Source of the DNA: Diplonema papillatum
Taxonomy: Eukaryota; Euglenozoa; Diplonemea; Diplonemida; Diplonemidae
Assembly: GCA_030068145.1 (NCBI GenBank)
Contig: JAPJBO010000009.1
Coordinates: 661,509 to 725,508 of the forward strand
Direction: 5' to 3'
DNA: 64,000 bases
Shown: positions 51,633 to 62,841 of the stretch, piece by piece
How positions within the stretch are numbered: the stretch's first letter is position 1
Layout: every line of letters starts with the position of its first letter
The notes under the pieces: model-generated
Databases searched by the model: none
Told to the model about the DNA's origin: nothing
The model's input: the letters and a program-made list of their open reading frames with translations, nothing else
Position numbers and translations under genes: made by a program

Positions 51633-51808
51633 GGTGACTTTGTCTTAGCAGGGGGAGCCACCTCCGCGTCCCACACCACAAACACCCACCGGGTGGACAC
51701 GGAGGAAGAGGGTTCTTCTCGTATCCCACGAGAAAATTGAAAAGGAACTAGCCCAACACACCCCTAGCCCCATTTGTTTCCCGTACAATGCTCCCAGTTG
51801 AAAAAAAA
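51633..51808 (+). mobile_element. A-tailed element end, family D, copy 1
   Basis: Begins at the A tail of the preceding element. Its last ~118 bp (from 51691, GGGTGGAC) recur at 52947-53072. They contain a hairpin TTCTCGT/ACGAGAA and end GCTCCCAGTTG followed by 8 A. No coding frame is evident. Confidence 0.7.
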
Positions 51809-51908
51809 CCCACCGCTCCACGAACGTAGTCCCACACTCTCCGCTTAGTCCACGGGGGTCGTGCGTAAAGCATTTTTTCCGGGTTACCGAAAAAAAAAAA
51901 AAAAAAAA
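51809..51908 (+). mobile_element. Family C 3' end, short copy
   Basis: Only the last ~80 bp of the family C 3' UTR (CGTAGTCCCACACTCTCCGC to CCGGGTTAC) plus 19 A (51890-51908). It starts directly after the A run of family D. Confidence 0.75.
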
Positions 51909-52140
51909 GAAACCCTGAAGAAACGGAAGTTGGTAACAACCCGGTGGGCTCCAAGTCCTGCCCTTTTGCTGAGTGTCCGATGCGGATAAAGAAGGGAGTG
52001 GGTATGCGCAAGCACCTCTCGAAACATGTGCTCGACGAGTGGGACCGTCCGGGGGGGATCGAAAAGGTGAAGCGGGTTCTGGCATCCAGAGGGTTCGTGA
52101 GGTGCGAGTTCTGTGGGCTCGTGGTCGAGAAAGGATTAGG
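51909..52140 (+). pseudogene. Retroelement ORF fragment with zinc fingers
   Basis: About 70 codons encode a C2H2-type finger (CPFAECPMRIKKGVGMRKHL...H) and the start of a second (CEFCGLVVEKGLG). This is typical of the N-terminal DNA-binding part of non-LTR retrotransposon proteins. The frame is cut at 52141 by the dispersed hairpin repeat. A similar second finger is found near 34470. Confidence 0.6.
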
Positions 52141-52187
52141 GGGGGACAAAATCTGACTTGCCACCTCCTCGCGGTGTCCCCTGGAAA
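52141..52187. repeat. Dispersed hairpin repeat, copy 1
   Basis: GGGGACA and TGTCCCC enclose TCTGACTTGCCACCTCCTCG. Close copies are at 53894-53938 and 54240-54284. The inverted ends suggest the terminus of a small DNA transposon or Helitron-like element. Confidence 0.75.
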
Positions 52188-52237
52188 CGTGTTTTTCGAA
52201 TCACGGCCAAGGCAAGCAGTACCTCTCTGCTCCCTCG

Positions 52238-52495
52238 TGGGGCGGAAAGGTTGAAGATCGAAGGCTCGAAGGCAGAAGCGGCTTGACAAACCGTTTCCTC
52301 ACCCGAAGGCTGGTTCTGCCCCCTTGTGGGGCGGAGAGGTTGAATATCGAAGGCTCGAAGGCAGAAGCGGCTTGACAAACCGTTTCCTTACCCGAAGGCT
52401 GGTTCTGCCCCCTTGTGGCGGAGAGGTTGAAAATCGAAGGCTCGAAGGCAGAAGCGGCTTGACAAACCGTTTCCGTTTCCGGAAGGCTGGACTCC
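52238..52495. repeat. ~88-bp tandem repeat, 3 copies
   Basis: Three units with the core AGGCTCGAAGGCAGAAGCGG and CTTGACAAACCGTTTCC, separated by CCGAAGGCTGGTTCTGCCCC. The last unit is truncated. No coding potential is apparent. The 52496-52946 stretch that follows holds no supported gene. Confidence 0.9.
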
Positions 52496-52946
52496 CCGGT
52501 GGGTCTTTCTTGCTGCGAAGACGAGGTTGCTTTGGTGCTTGGCTTTTCTAGCAGGGCCAAAGTTGTGGAATTTCCTGTGTCTGTGTGAGAAAGGGTTGCT
52601 TGTGGCGAAGCGGCGGCCTTTCCAGGCTCCCAGCTGAACCCCCAGAAAGAAAAAAGAAGGGGTTCCCCAGTGCTGTGTGGCAGGCGCCGGTTCAATGTGA
52701 ACCGGTGCGGTCAAAAACTGCGCCTGTCAGTGGTGTGGTTGTGCCTTTTGCTGTTGTGTTGAACCGAAAAAAACACGGAGAACACCGACCAGGCACCAGG
52801 TAGACGTCTGGAAACAGTACGGCGGTGCATTTTTATTCCCAGGAGACTTGCTCCCAAGAGACTTTCCTTCACTCCAAGCGCCGATTCGCAAAATGACATG
52901 GCCGCTTGGTGAAGGAACTTCTCTTCGGGTGTAAGATCTTCCCCGC

Positions 52947-53072
52947 GGGTGGACGCGGAGGAAGAGGGTTCTTCTCGTATCCCACGAGAAAATTGAAAAG
53001 GAACTAGCCCAACACACCCCTAGCCCCATTTGTTTCCCGTACGATGCTCCCAGTTGAAAAAAAAAAAAAAAA
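52947..53072 (+). mobile_element. A-tailed element end, family D, copy 2
   Basis: Near-identical to 51691-51808 and ends in 16 A (53057-53072). The next element starts directly after the tail. Confidence 0.75.
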
Positions 53073-53772
53073 TGCTTGAAAAAACCGCGCCCCCCGGGGG
53101 ACGACCAGCCACCGCCGCCCCCCCCGAAAAAAGCTCCCTCCCCCCCAGAAATAATAATAATCGCCGCCCATCAGCCACCGCCCCGGCTGAAGCGAAAAGA
53201 CCCCCCCTGCTCCATACTCCTGGGTGGGAAATACTGCCCCAAAAAAGCCCGCCTTCAGGACCCCAGCCTGAGCAAGAGCGCCCAAAACACCCAGGTGCAG
53301 CAGCAACCTCACCCGAGGCACCCTCCCAGACCGGTCGCAAGCCGGTCGCTAGTGGAGGGTGTCTCCCCGAGTGAGTTGAGCGGCGTGATCGTACCCTTGC
53401 CACAGTCTGCCGGTTCAACCGGACTCGCCCAGACTGGACGATCACCAGGTACCCCAACGACCGTAGAAAAACGGAATTGGGGACCGCCAAGCCGCGCCAC
53501 AGCGAGCGCAGGGGTTCCGACGCAAGATCCGGCTAGCCACCGGGCACCCCTGCGGCAGACAGCGCAAGGACTGGCCAAGTCCCGCGTGGAGGGTGGCCCC
53601 TCCATCGCGCCGCGTACACGGTGAGAACCGTGGGTAGCACCCTCTGCATCTCTCGAATCTCTGAGTTTAGGTAGTTTTAGTGGGTAAGTCCCGACGGAAA
53701 AACGGACAGTCCCACACTCACAAGTTTGGTCCGGCTTGTGGTCGTGCGTCACGCATTTCTCCCCTCAGTTAC

Positions 53773-53804
<32 letters not shown>
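53073..53804 (+). mobile_element. Family C-like element end with Pro-rich ORF
   Basis: A 5'-truncated element. A Pro-rich frame (for example PPPPPPKKAPSPPE) ends at a stop at 53624 after GGPSIAPRTR. The 3' UTR has GTTTTAGTGGGTAAGTCC and CAGTCCCACACTCACAAG, homologous to the family C 3' UTR, and ends with 31 A (53774-53804). Confidence 0.65.
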
Positions 53805-53805
<1 letters not shown>

Positions 53806-53893
53806 AGAGGCCCAGCAACACAGGACGTGTTGGGAAAACCTCCGCTCAGTGGCGACCGAGCCACACGTCCAACCTCCGGACATCCTGGAGGCA

Positions 53894-53938
53894 GGGGGAC
53901 AAAATCTGACTTGCCACCTCCTCGCGGTGTCCCCTGCA
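53894..53938. repeat. Dispersed hairpin repeat, copy 2
   Basis: Identical to the copy at 52141 through TGTCCCCTG. Here it leads straight into the CCCGCAAA array. Confidence 0.75.
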
Positions 53939-54098
53939 AACCCGCAAACCCGCAAACCCGCAAACCCGCAAACCCGCAAACCCGCAAACCCGCAAACCCG
54001 CAAACCCGCAAACCCGCAAACCCGCAAACCCGCAAACCCGCAAACCCGCAAACCCGCAAACCCGCAAACCCGCAAACCCGCAAACCCGCAAACCCGCA
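53939..54098. repeat. CCCGCAAA minisatellite, about 20 copies
   Basis: Perfect 8-bp repeats. The minus strand at 11880-11930 has a short degenerate version after the same CCCCTGCAAACCC junction. Confidence 0.97.
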
Positions 54099-54239
54099 CT
54101 AGAAATGAGCACGTGACCGAAGCAGGTTAGGAGAGTTGGGTTTGGTGTGGTTTCCGCCAAGTTTTTGAACATATTTCGAAAGGGCCCTTAAGCCCATGAA
54201 AATGCACCCCTTGCCTTTTCATGGGCCTAAGGATTCTGT

Positions 54240-54284
54240 GGGGGACGAAATCTGACCTGCACCTCCTCGTGGTGTCCTCTGGAA
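54240..54284. repeat. Dispersed hairpin repeat, copy 3
   Basis: Diverged copy (GGGGACGAAATCTGACCTGC...TGTCCTCTGG), about 130 bp before the Helitron gene. The neighbouring 54285-54416 stretch holds no feature that I can name. Confidence 0.65.
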
Positions 54285-54416
54285 ACGCGCAAGCCGCGGC
54301 CAACGCAGGCAGTAACGTAATCATTTATATTTGCCTGGTTGGGGCGTTCTTCGGGCAGATAGCATTTCATTCTTAAAACAAACAGGAAATCTAAAAAAAA
54401 AACACGCACTTTGAAA

Positions 54417-57400
54417 ATGAACAACTATCTTGGTGTGCCGTTGCTGCCTCCGTTCGAGCTGCGCCCTGGGCCTGCCGTAGAGGTACCGCCTAAATCTCCA
54501 CTCTCGGAACCGAATGGATTGGAGAACACTGCAGACTTTGAGAGACACGCCCAAATCATGGCAGAAAACCCGGTAAGACCCCCACCGCAAAGGATGTCAA
54601 GGGTGATCATCGTCCTTAATGGCCGTTATGATGTAATCCCTCTTCTCCCAAGATTCTTCCTGGCACCCCAGAAACCGGAGAACCCTCCGGCCATTTCAAG
54701 GTGTGAAGACTTTGGGGGTTCGGTAGACGTCTGCCCCCCTGAATCGCTTGACGAAGGTATGGAACAAATTTCTTTGTGGCATTACTTTCCAAAATTGTAA
54801 TAGCACCCTGCTGCCCAGATATAGCAGATAATTCTAAACAATCAATATGATCACAGGTGACCTGAGAATGGCAGACCTTGTGGAAGACGCCATGTCAGAA
54901 GAGAAGGCTGATTATGAATCTGGCTGGTGCCCTGAAGATGACTGGATCCAGTATCAGAAATTGCAAACCCGGGACACAGGTATATATAGTTTCTTTGTCC
55001 GTTGTTAAAAGTGCTTGCCGTGTGCCACGGTAACTTTATTTGCAATGCATGCTCTGGAATTCCTTTGGGAAATGCCTCCTACCAACCCCTAAACCGGCAG
55101 GCCGCAAGGTGACGTTCTTCTTTCCTGAGGAGGGGCCATGCGAAGACAGAGATGATGATGAAAATGGGCCCATTGGTTCGGACCAAAAGTTCCCATGCGC
55201 AGAAGAAAATGCTGTTCACCACCTGCCGGCCAATGAAACAGATCAAGGTATGTGCCAAAGGGCCTAAATTTTCTTTAAGTATGGGATCAGCACCAAAGGG
55301 CCCGACAATCCCACACAACCCAAAATCCAACAGGTGACATGGATCTGGATGAGCCTACTCTTTTGGAACTGATGATTGGAATTCAAATGTGTGAACAAAC
55401 AATTCTTCGCAGCCAGCCTGGCCACAGGGCTTGCCGCCATTCTGGATGCAACCTGGTGTTCAAGACAAGGAGGGAATTACTTCAGCACCAAAAAACCTGC
55501 CCCCACAACCCAGACGCAGATAACTACGAGGTCTGCAAGTACTGCAAGGTGGCAGTAAAGAGGGATTCCCTGGAGGCGCATATGCGCACAACAACATGCA
55601 GATGTTTTTGCAGGTCCTGCGGCAAGAGGCACAGGACAGCAGAGAAAGCGGAAGCCTGTTGCAGTATTGAAACAAAGAAACGTTCATTGAAAAGAAAAGA
55701 TAAGGACACTGACAAGGAGGACGATGGCAGCAAAGGAAAGAAGCAGAGGAGAGAACCTGATTGCCCCCAAGAGAGTGGGAGCACAAGGGCCCCCGAAGGT
55801 GGCAGCAGCCACAGTTCGGGCCCTATTGGTGATCCCATTAATAGGTGCAAGCACTGCCTTCTGGAACACCAAGCTGGCAATGGTCAGAGGCATGAGGGTT
55901 CCTGCATATTTGAGGGGATGGACATGATAAAAGTACCTCCGGGCTGCTGGGGAAAATGAATCCACGTACAGGCTGGCCATTCTTCTTATGCAACAATCTG
56001 TTCACCAGTCAGAAAGTAAGACCAGAAAGGCGGCCAAAGGAAGTTTCCAAAAGCACAAGAATAGAGTTCTTGCAAAGCTGGCAGATGCCATGGGAGGAAC
56101 AGACCCTCTAGAGCAGATAAGAGCAAAGTGTGTTTCAGACAGGATTTATGAGGATTGGGTGAGCAAGAACGCATTTGTGCACCAGGTTCTTAATAGAAGC
56201 AAACACTCTGCAGCCATTACAATAGAGGAATACCAGGAAGGCTCTATAGAGGAGCACTCATGCGGGGATATGGTGGCTTGCCCCCGTTGTTCCTCCTTAG
56301 TCTTTCCCAGCGAGCTCGTTAGAGATGGTTCCAAGTGTGCTGCCTGCAGCAAGATTGGGGAAGAAGCCGAAATTCCAGAGGACATTGGGTTTGCTTCTGA
56401 GATTCACAGAGGGTTGTTTGCTGACCCTCTCTTTCTTAACAACTCTCTGGTGGTAAATTCTCATTTCCAGATGGCGTGCAGCATACATCGCAAGAGCGAG
56501 GCATTTTCTGGAATGACAGGGCCAAGAAACCTGGCAGTGGTAGGAAAGGGGGTTAAGAAACTTCTTCCACTGGACCCAGATGCTGCATTCAGGAATGATA
56601 CCTGGATACTTGGTGGGACAGGTGAGGAGGATGCTGCTCTTGCCGGCCTTGCTGGGGGCCAAATCAGAAATGAGGCCTTGAAAAGCAAGTGCACCTGGAT
56701 TGGCGAGTCCCTTCGCCAGGTGAACTTTTATGTACGCATGATAATGAGTGCTTACGACGTACAAAGGTCACTTGGAGAAGAAAGCGAAGTAACAATTCAC
56801 CTTGATGAGAAACGGACTATGGTAGATGGAACTGGCTACAACTTCAAAAACGAATTCGCTGAGGAAGAAATGAAAGCCATATTTTCAATTTCGGACAGAA
56901 CCGGGGAAGATGCCAGGCAAGAGTTTGGTGTCTGGAAGCTGGACGGTGAATACAAGAAGATTACGGACCTGCACCCTTACTTTGAACCACTTGCCTTTCC
57001 ACTGATCCACTGGAGTCCAAACGCCCGCAGCGGTTGGGCCTTTCATACAGAATCCCGCCCCACCTCTTACAAAGGTATTTCTGCCCTTGCATACGGCCGC
57101 TTTCATATGTTTTACCGGCCAGCTGGTCCAGGACCCTCCCTTGTTGGAAGAAGGCTTTCGGAGTATTTCATACTTCAGAATGCAACCCGGGCCATAACCC
57201 AGCGGCTTCAGTTCCAAAGCTTGAAGATGAACAAAAAGTACGGAACAGCTGATGAGCTGAGAGATATGGCCAGTGATACTGAGGCACTGAAAAGCCACAA
57301 GGTGACCCGCCTCACTGGGGAGTACGAAAGGGGATACCGGGCAAGAATGCAAGCTTTGAACGATGCCTTGGCGCTGCGGGCCAGAATGGGCTGCCCCGAC

Positions 57401-60400
57401 TATTTTTACACAGTGACAGCCGATCCTGGATGGGAAGATATCCAAAAGCATCTTCGCCCTGGGGAGAGCCCCAAGCATAGAGCTGACTTGGTTCATCGGG
57501 TGTTCAACGCAAAAATGGATGCCATAAAAAAAGAGATTCGGGATGGTGCTTTTGGAACTTTTATGGGAATGGTCTGCGTGGTGGAATACCAGAAGCGGGG
57601 TCTTCCCCACTTCCACATGCTTGTCTGGGTGGAAGAAAAGGATAAGCCCAAAAACCCATCAATTCTTGACCAATTGGTAAATGCACAGCTTCCTGACCCG
57701 GAATCTCAGGCAGACCTGTTTGAAGCAGTGTCCGAACACTGCATGCATGTTCGGTGCGCAGATATCAGGAACTCGGTCTGCAAGATTAGGGGAAAAGACG
57801 GGTACCCGAGGTGCAAAAGCCACTTTCCAAAGGCAATGTGTGAGGATTCAACTGTTGCAAGCCACCAGACCTATTCCACCCCAAAGCGGCCTGACAATGG
57901 CCGGACCACCATGGCCACAGAGGAAGAATACAAAAGAATAAGAGAGAAGTCTGGAGACCCCGAAGCAGTCCCCTATTCCATTCGTGACAACAGCTATGTG
58001 GTGGCACATAACATATACATGCTTATGAAATTTAGGTCCCACCAGAACCTGGAGCCAGTGGGTTCACCGAAGGTGATCAAATACCTGTTTAAGTACCTTT
58101 TCAAAGGAAATGAACAAGCCAGCCTTGAGCTTGAGAACGGTGACAGGTGCGAGGTGCTTCACTACCTCACTTCCATGTACATGGGGTCCTTGGAAGCGGC
58201 AGGTTACCTGATTGGCACAAAGATGATAGATATATTCCCCCCAGTTCAGCGGTTAGAAGTGCACCTTCCTGGAAAAGAACTTCTTTTCTGCGAGGAAGGA
58301 TGGGAGAGGCAGACGGCAGCAAGAGGTAGAAACACATCGTTGCTTCAGTGGATGGGGGCTGTAGGTAAGTCCCTCTCTGGCGATACAGCCTTGAAAGGAA
58401 TAGAAACACTCAGTTATCTCGAGGTTCCTGAGTACTTTTCCCTCACAGAAAAAGGCTGGAAGCTAAGGCCCACATGGAAGTGGAACGATGAACAGGAAAG
58501 GTTTGTTCAGGCTGACAGATCCAGGATTGGAAACAGGGTTCCTTGCATTGGCCGCATTGCCAGGGTTCCTGTAAAGAACAGGGAGCTATCAGCTCTCCGG
58601 TCCCTTCTGATGGTGACAAAGGGCGCCCAAGATTTTGAAGCAATCAGAACATACAATGACATAACATACGACACTTTCCAAGAGGCAGCAGGTGCCAGGG
58701 GGGTTTTGGATGGTTGGGAACTGGTTGAGAAGACTATGAATGAAGCCCTTCTGACAACACTTTCGGCAAAGTGTCTTAGGCACACATTTTGTGTTTTGTT
58801 AGATTCTTTCCCTGTCCCACCCCAACAAGCAAAACACATATTTGAAAGCAATCTGGTTGTCTTCTGTTGCCGCGCCCCTGAAAGGCATGAGAGAAACAGG
58901 GTCCAGGGAGAACCAACAGAGGAAGAATACCAAGAGTCCCTGTGGGACATGCAGGGCCTTATGAGAAATCTGAACGGAAAAACACTGTCTGAGTTTGGCC
59001 TTCCGAACCCAGACCCAAAGTGGAGATACACAAAGAGAGGTGGGGCACCTCAGTCTGACAATTGGATGGTTCACGATGCGCTTGATTACAATGAGATTGA
59101 GGAGTGGGAGAGGTACAAGAGAGCGGAACCCCTTCTCAACAGAGAGCAGAGAGAGGCGTTGGAGAAGATCCAATGGTCTGTTTCATCCGGTGAAGGCAAA
59201 ATGTTCCTCCTTCATGGGAGTGCTGGGACAGGAAAAACCTTCCTCTACGATGCTGTTCTCTCCTGGGCCCGGAGCCATAGAGGAATGGAAGAGACCCCGG
59301 AAACAGAGGCAAACAGGCCGATTGCAATCGCTGTTGCCTCCTCTGGAATTGCGGCCATGAACCTTCGGGGGGGAAGAACAGCGCACAATCGCTTTCGTCT
59401 CCCCCTCAAGTTTGACCCTTCGGACCAGCAAGGCCTCATAGCCTTGACACAGGAGCATGAAGCACTTGTTAAACGAACTGATCTGTTGGTATGGGATGAA
59501 ATTGTAATGTCTAACAAGTGGCTTGTTGAAGCCTTGGAAAGAACCTTTCGGGAGGTAAGGGGTTCCGAAGAGGTATTCGGTGGCTGCACAGTGGTGTTTG
59601 GAGGCGACTTCAAACAAATTCTTCCAGTAACGAAAGGGGGTGAGAGGGAAAGTGTTTCCCAGTGCATCCTGATGTCCCACCTTTTTGGCCTCATGGAGCC
59701 TCTTTCCCTTACAGAATGCATGCGGCAAAAAGGCGACCAGGCATTTGCCAACTGGCTTTCGACAGTTGGGGATGGCAGTGCTAATGTAAAAGGTTCCACC
59801 GATATCCACCTTCCGGCTCGTATGGGTGAACTGGATGGGGGGGCCTACACACCAAAGGATCTGATTCAGCATGCATTTCCAGATCTTGAACAGGGGGCTG
59901 TTGGAAATGGTATGATTCTTGCTCCCACCAACGCTGCGCAGAAGGAGATGAACCAGGAGTGTCTAGAAAAGCTTCCGGGGAAGTTGGTCACCCTTCTTGG
60001 AAAAGATGTCTGTATGGATGACTGTGTGGCAGAAGAGGTCATAGAGCAAGAGGTCATGAACATTCAGTGGCACACGGGTGTTCCTGAGCACACACTTTCT
60101 TTGAAGGTGGGCGCAGTTGTTATGCTACTCAAAAACATCAACCCAAGTGAAGGGCTTTGCAATGGAACAAGGTTCGTTGTAAAGACCATAACCTCCCTCA
60201 ACATTGGTGGGCAGATAGTTGGCGACTCAAAGCATGCAGGTGAGTATGTTAACATACCAAGAATGAAAAACGATCTCAACGAAGATGAAATTGGGTTCAG
60301 AATGCAAAGGATTCAGTTCCCACTTGCAGTTTCATTTGCGTGCACGGTAAACAAGTCCCAGGGCCAGACACTGGAAAAGGTAGGAATAGATCTTTCTCAT

Positions 60401-61459
60401 GGCCAGTGTTTCTCCCATGGCCAGTTCTATGTTGCAACAAGCCGGTGCACAAGGGCATCTGGTCTAAGGGTCTCTCTTACCAGAAACCCTGCTGGAGGTA
60501 TCTTCTACGCCCAAAACATTGTGAACAAAGGAATCTTGAGAAGGGTTGCAAATTCTGGTTTGTTGGGAGTTTTTGCAGACATAGGAATTGAAGAGCGCCT
60601 TCGCATGCAAAGTGCAACCGTCTCTGCCATGTCAGACAAGAGGTACTCTGAGATGGTTCACAGGGAATCTGGGGTGCCCCCTCCAGAGGAAAGTTTTCTC
60701 AAGCAAAGCCGGCCAAGAGGCATGCAATGTGAGCATTTGGTTTGTGACCAAAGCAGCCTGTACACCCGATTTGGCCCCCCAGAAGATGAAGAAGAGGAGG
60801 AGGAAGGAGAAGAGGAAGAAGAGGAAAATGAAGAAAGAAAGGACTGGAACGAGGACATTGATAGGAGTGTTCGGGATTTCATTGGTAAATCGGATTTTTG
60901 GGTCTATGACACAGATCTTGATGGAAACAGCTTTTTTTCCAGTATTTGTGCATTCCAGGTCTGCCCTGATACTGACCCTGGTGAACTTAGGATTCGTTCT
61001 GCAAATCTGGAAGTTCCAGATTTTGTCACTGAATCGGACAAGATTAACGGACTAAACTCCCCATTGTTTCTTGAAGACGACCCTCTTTGCCAAGATGCCT
61101 GGGTACAGCTGTCATACGAAGAACGGCTTTCCACTTGGAGAAAGGCAATGCAGACACCAGGGGTTCCAGCAGACAGGTTTATGCTTCAGCTCTTTGCATG
61201 GCACAACGAGATTGCGCTTCATGTTCTTGAGGTCACAGAAGAACACCCCTCAAAGCCAGCAACCCTCATAACTTATGATGGTTCAACTGTTTCCAACCCA
61301 GACAGGCAAGCATTCCTTTTAAAAGCTCGAAGCCACTACTTTCCAGCAACCTGGTTCAGTGGAATAAGCTTTGAAGAAGGCTTACAAAGCTTGAGGGAAA
61401 AGGGCATGCTTGAACACGAACAGACCATTGACAGGTACTGCCTTTTCCATCAGTTCTAG
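54417..61459 (+). CDS. Helitron Rep-helicase with zinc fingers and OTU-like domain
   Basis: Proposed exons are 54417-54572, 54672-54756, 54857-54979, 55101-55247, 55334-55932 and 56009-61459. All introns are 76-121 nt with GT/AG ends and matching phase; the total is 2187 codons. Exon 5 encodes four Cys/His fingers (C-x4-C-x12-H-x4-C, C-x2-C-x11-H-x5-C and two more). Residue numbers below count from the ATG at 55988. A Cys-rich patch is at ~92-125. HUH motif GLPHFHMLVW has H541 and H543. Rep tyrosines are Y699 and Y703 (IKYLFKYLFKG). The Pif1-type helicase has Walker A GSAGTGKT (1077-1084), LLVWDEIVMSNKWL, and VNKSQGQTLEKV...YVATSRC. After an acidic linker, an OTU-like domain has DGNSFFSSI with S1648 at the cysteine position and H1783 (ARSHYFPATW). 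Rep and helicase drive rolling-circle transposition. The largest exon is open, so the protein may be functional. If exon 5 is not joined, the zinc-finger protein (55339-55959) and Rep (55988-61459) are separate genes 28 nt apart. Confidence 0.85.
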
Positions 61460-61705
61460 CCCGTGGCATTTTCTCCTTTTGCTTTTGTCTAGCCAATATT
61501 TCTTTCTTAAAAGCCTTTCCCGAATCATGACTCCATGAAGCACTTTTTCTTTCCGTTTAAAGTTTGGACCCCAATGCAAGATCCTGTTATGCCAAGGCCC
61601 TTGGAAATGCCATAAAGCCAGGGATGGCTGAAAAACAAAAACAAACCAGGAATACCAAGATACCAAGAACAAAAAAGGAGAACACCTATAGCGGAGCCGC
61701 CTGGG

Positions 61706-62428
61706 ATGGACATGAATAGGGGCGGAGAGTTCCCGGATGAAGGTATGAATTTCCTATTCGCCAACACCCAGGTCTTTCGTTTTCCTCAGCTATATATTTC
61801 AGTTTTGTTCACAAGACCCCACAAAAATACAGGAGATCTCCGTATGGCTGAATTCTTGGAGGGCGAGCAGCTTGAAGAAGACTTGAAGCTAGATGGCAAC
61901 AATGATTGGGAGGATGGATGGCCCAGTTCCCCTGATTATGATAGCCCACCAGAACTCCCACCTGAGACAATCCAGCCAAGAGAGAATGTTATGCCAGTCC
62001 GCTTCCGGTGTTCCTATGAAGAGTGTGATTGGACGTTCGGAAAAAAGACCGAGTGCAAGAAACATGAGAAGATTTGTTTCCATAACCCGGGTTCAACGGA
62101 TTTTATGATTTGCAAGTTCTGCAGAACTGTTGTCAGGAGGAAGAATATAGAGAGGCATATGGAAACAATGGCTTGCAGGAGGCATTGCAAGGTATGCATG
62201 AAAAAGAAAAAGACCCTCGAAATTGCCAACGCATGTTGCAAAAGGGCGAAGAGAAAGAGGAGGAACAGCAACCACGATGGAAGCGCTCAAAAGGCAAACA
62301 ATCCCGACGATGGAGCAACTCACCCTGACAATGTGCGTTGCCATCGCTGCTTCAACCTGTTTAACATGGCAGATTATGAAGGTTGGCATGACGAGTACTG
62401 TTCATACCTGTACAGACCATTGGTTTAG
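61706..62428 (+). CDS. Stand-alone zinc-finger paralogue of the Helitron N-terminus
   Basis: Exon 1 61706-61742 and exon 2 61833-62428, phase-1 intron of 90 nt (GTATGAAT...AATACAG); 210 aa. The intron keeps the frame open, so an unspliced 240-aa form is also possible. The splice site matches intron 2 of the neighbouring Helitron gene, and both next exons begin GDLRMA. The four fingers have the same spacing as in the Rep gene (CSYEECDWTFGKKTECKKHE, CKFCRTVVRRKNIERHMETM, CKVCMKKKKTLEIANACC, CHRCFNLFNMADYEGWHDEY). The protein stops right after finger 4, where the other gene is spliced to Rep. It is likely nucleic-acid binding. It could regulate or help the Rep protein, or be a partial gene duplication. 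Confidence 0.8.
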   Translation: MDMNRGGEFPDEGMNFLFANTQVFRFPQLYISVLFTRPHKNTGDLRMAEFLEGEQLEEDLKLDGNNDWEDGWPSSPDYDSPPELPPETIQPRENVMPVRFRCSYEECDWTFGKKTECKKHEKICFHNPGSTDFMICKFCRTVVRRKNIERHMETMACRRHCKVCMKKKKTLEIANACCKRAKRKRRNSNHDGSAQKANNPDDGATHPDNVRCHRCFNLFNMADYEGWHDEYCSYLYRPLV

Positions 62429-62841
62429 GATTGCCCTGAATGCTAGCCGGCCCCATTTGTTTTCCCAAGCGTTTCTCTCCTATCATCTTGATGGAAATTC
62501 CATTCTTCCCAGCCATACGAATTCATCCTTTATCAGTGCGTTCTTCTTTCCATTTGATTGCTGCAACAGTGCTCGCTCGCATGCAGAACATGTTCCAGAA
62601 TTGGTGTTAAGGAAAACAGGGCCAATAAGCAAGGGCAGAGACAACACCAAACCCAACTTGACTGCACTCTGGGGCCCTCTGGGGCAGGACTTAGGCCATA
62701 TGTGGTTCAGAATGGAATGCCTACAGCTGAACTGGGTTCAGATCACCATTCTGGGCTCATTTTGTATGTGGGTCTATTGTCTAGGACCCAAGAAGGCTGT
62801 GGATTGTTTGCTGGCAGGTGTTGGGGCCACAAGGGCTGAGT
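62429..62841. other. Spacer between zinc-finger gene and tandem repeats
   Basis: No gene seen. It presumably holds the 3' UTR of the zinc-finger gene. Confidence 0.4.
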
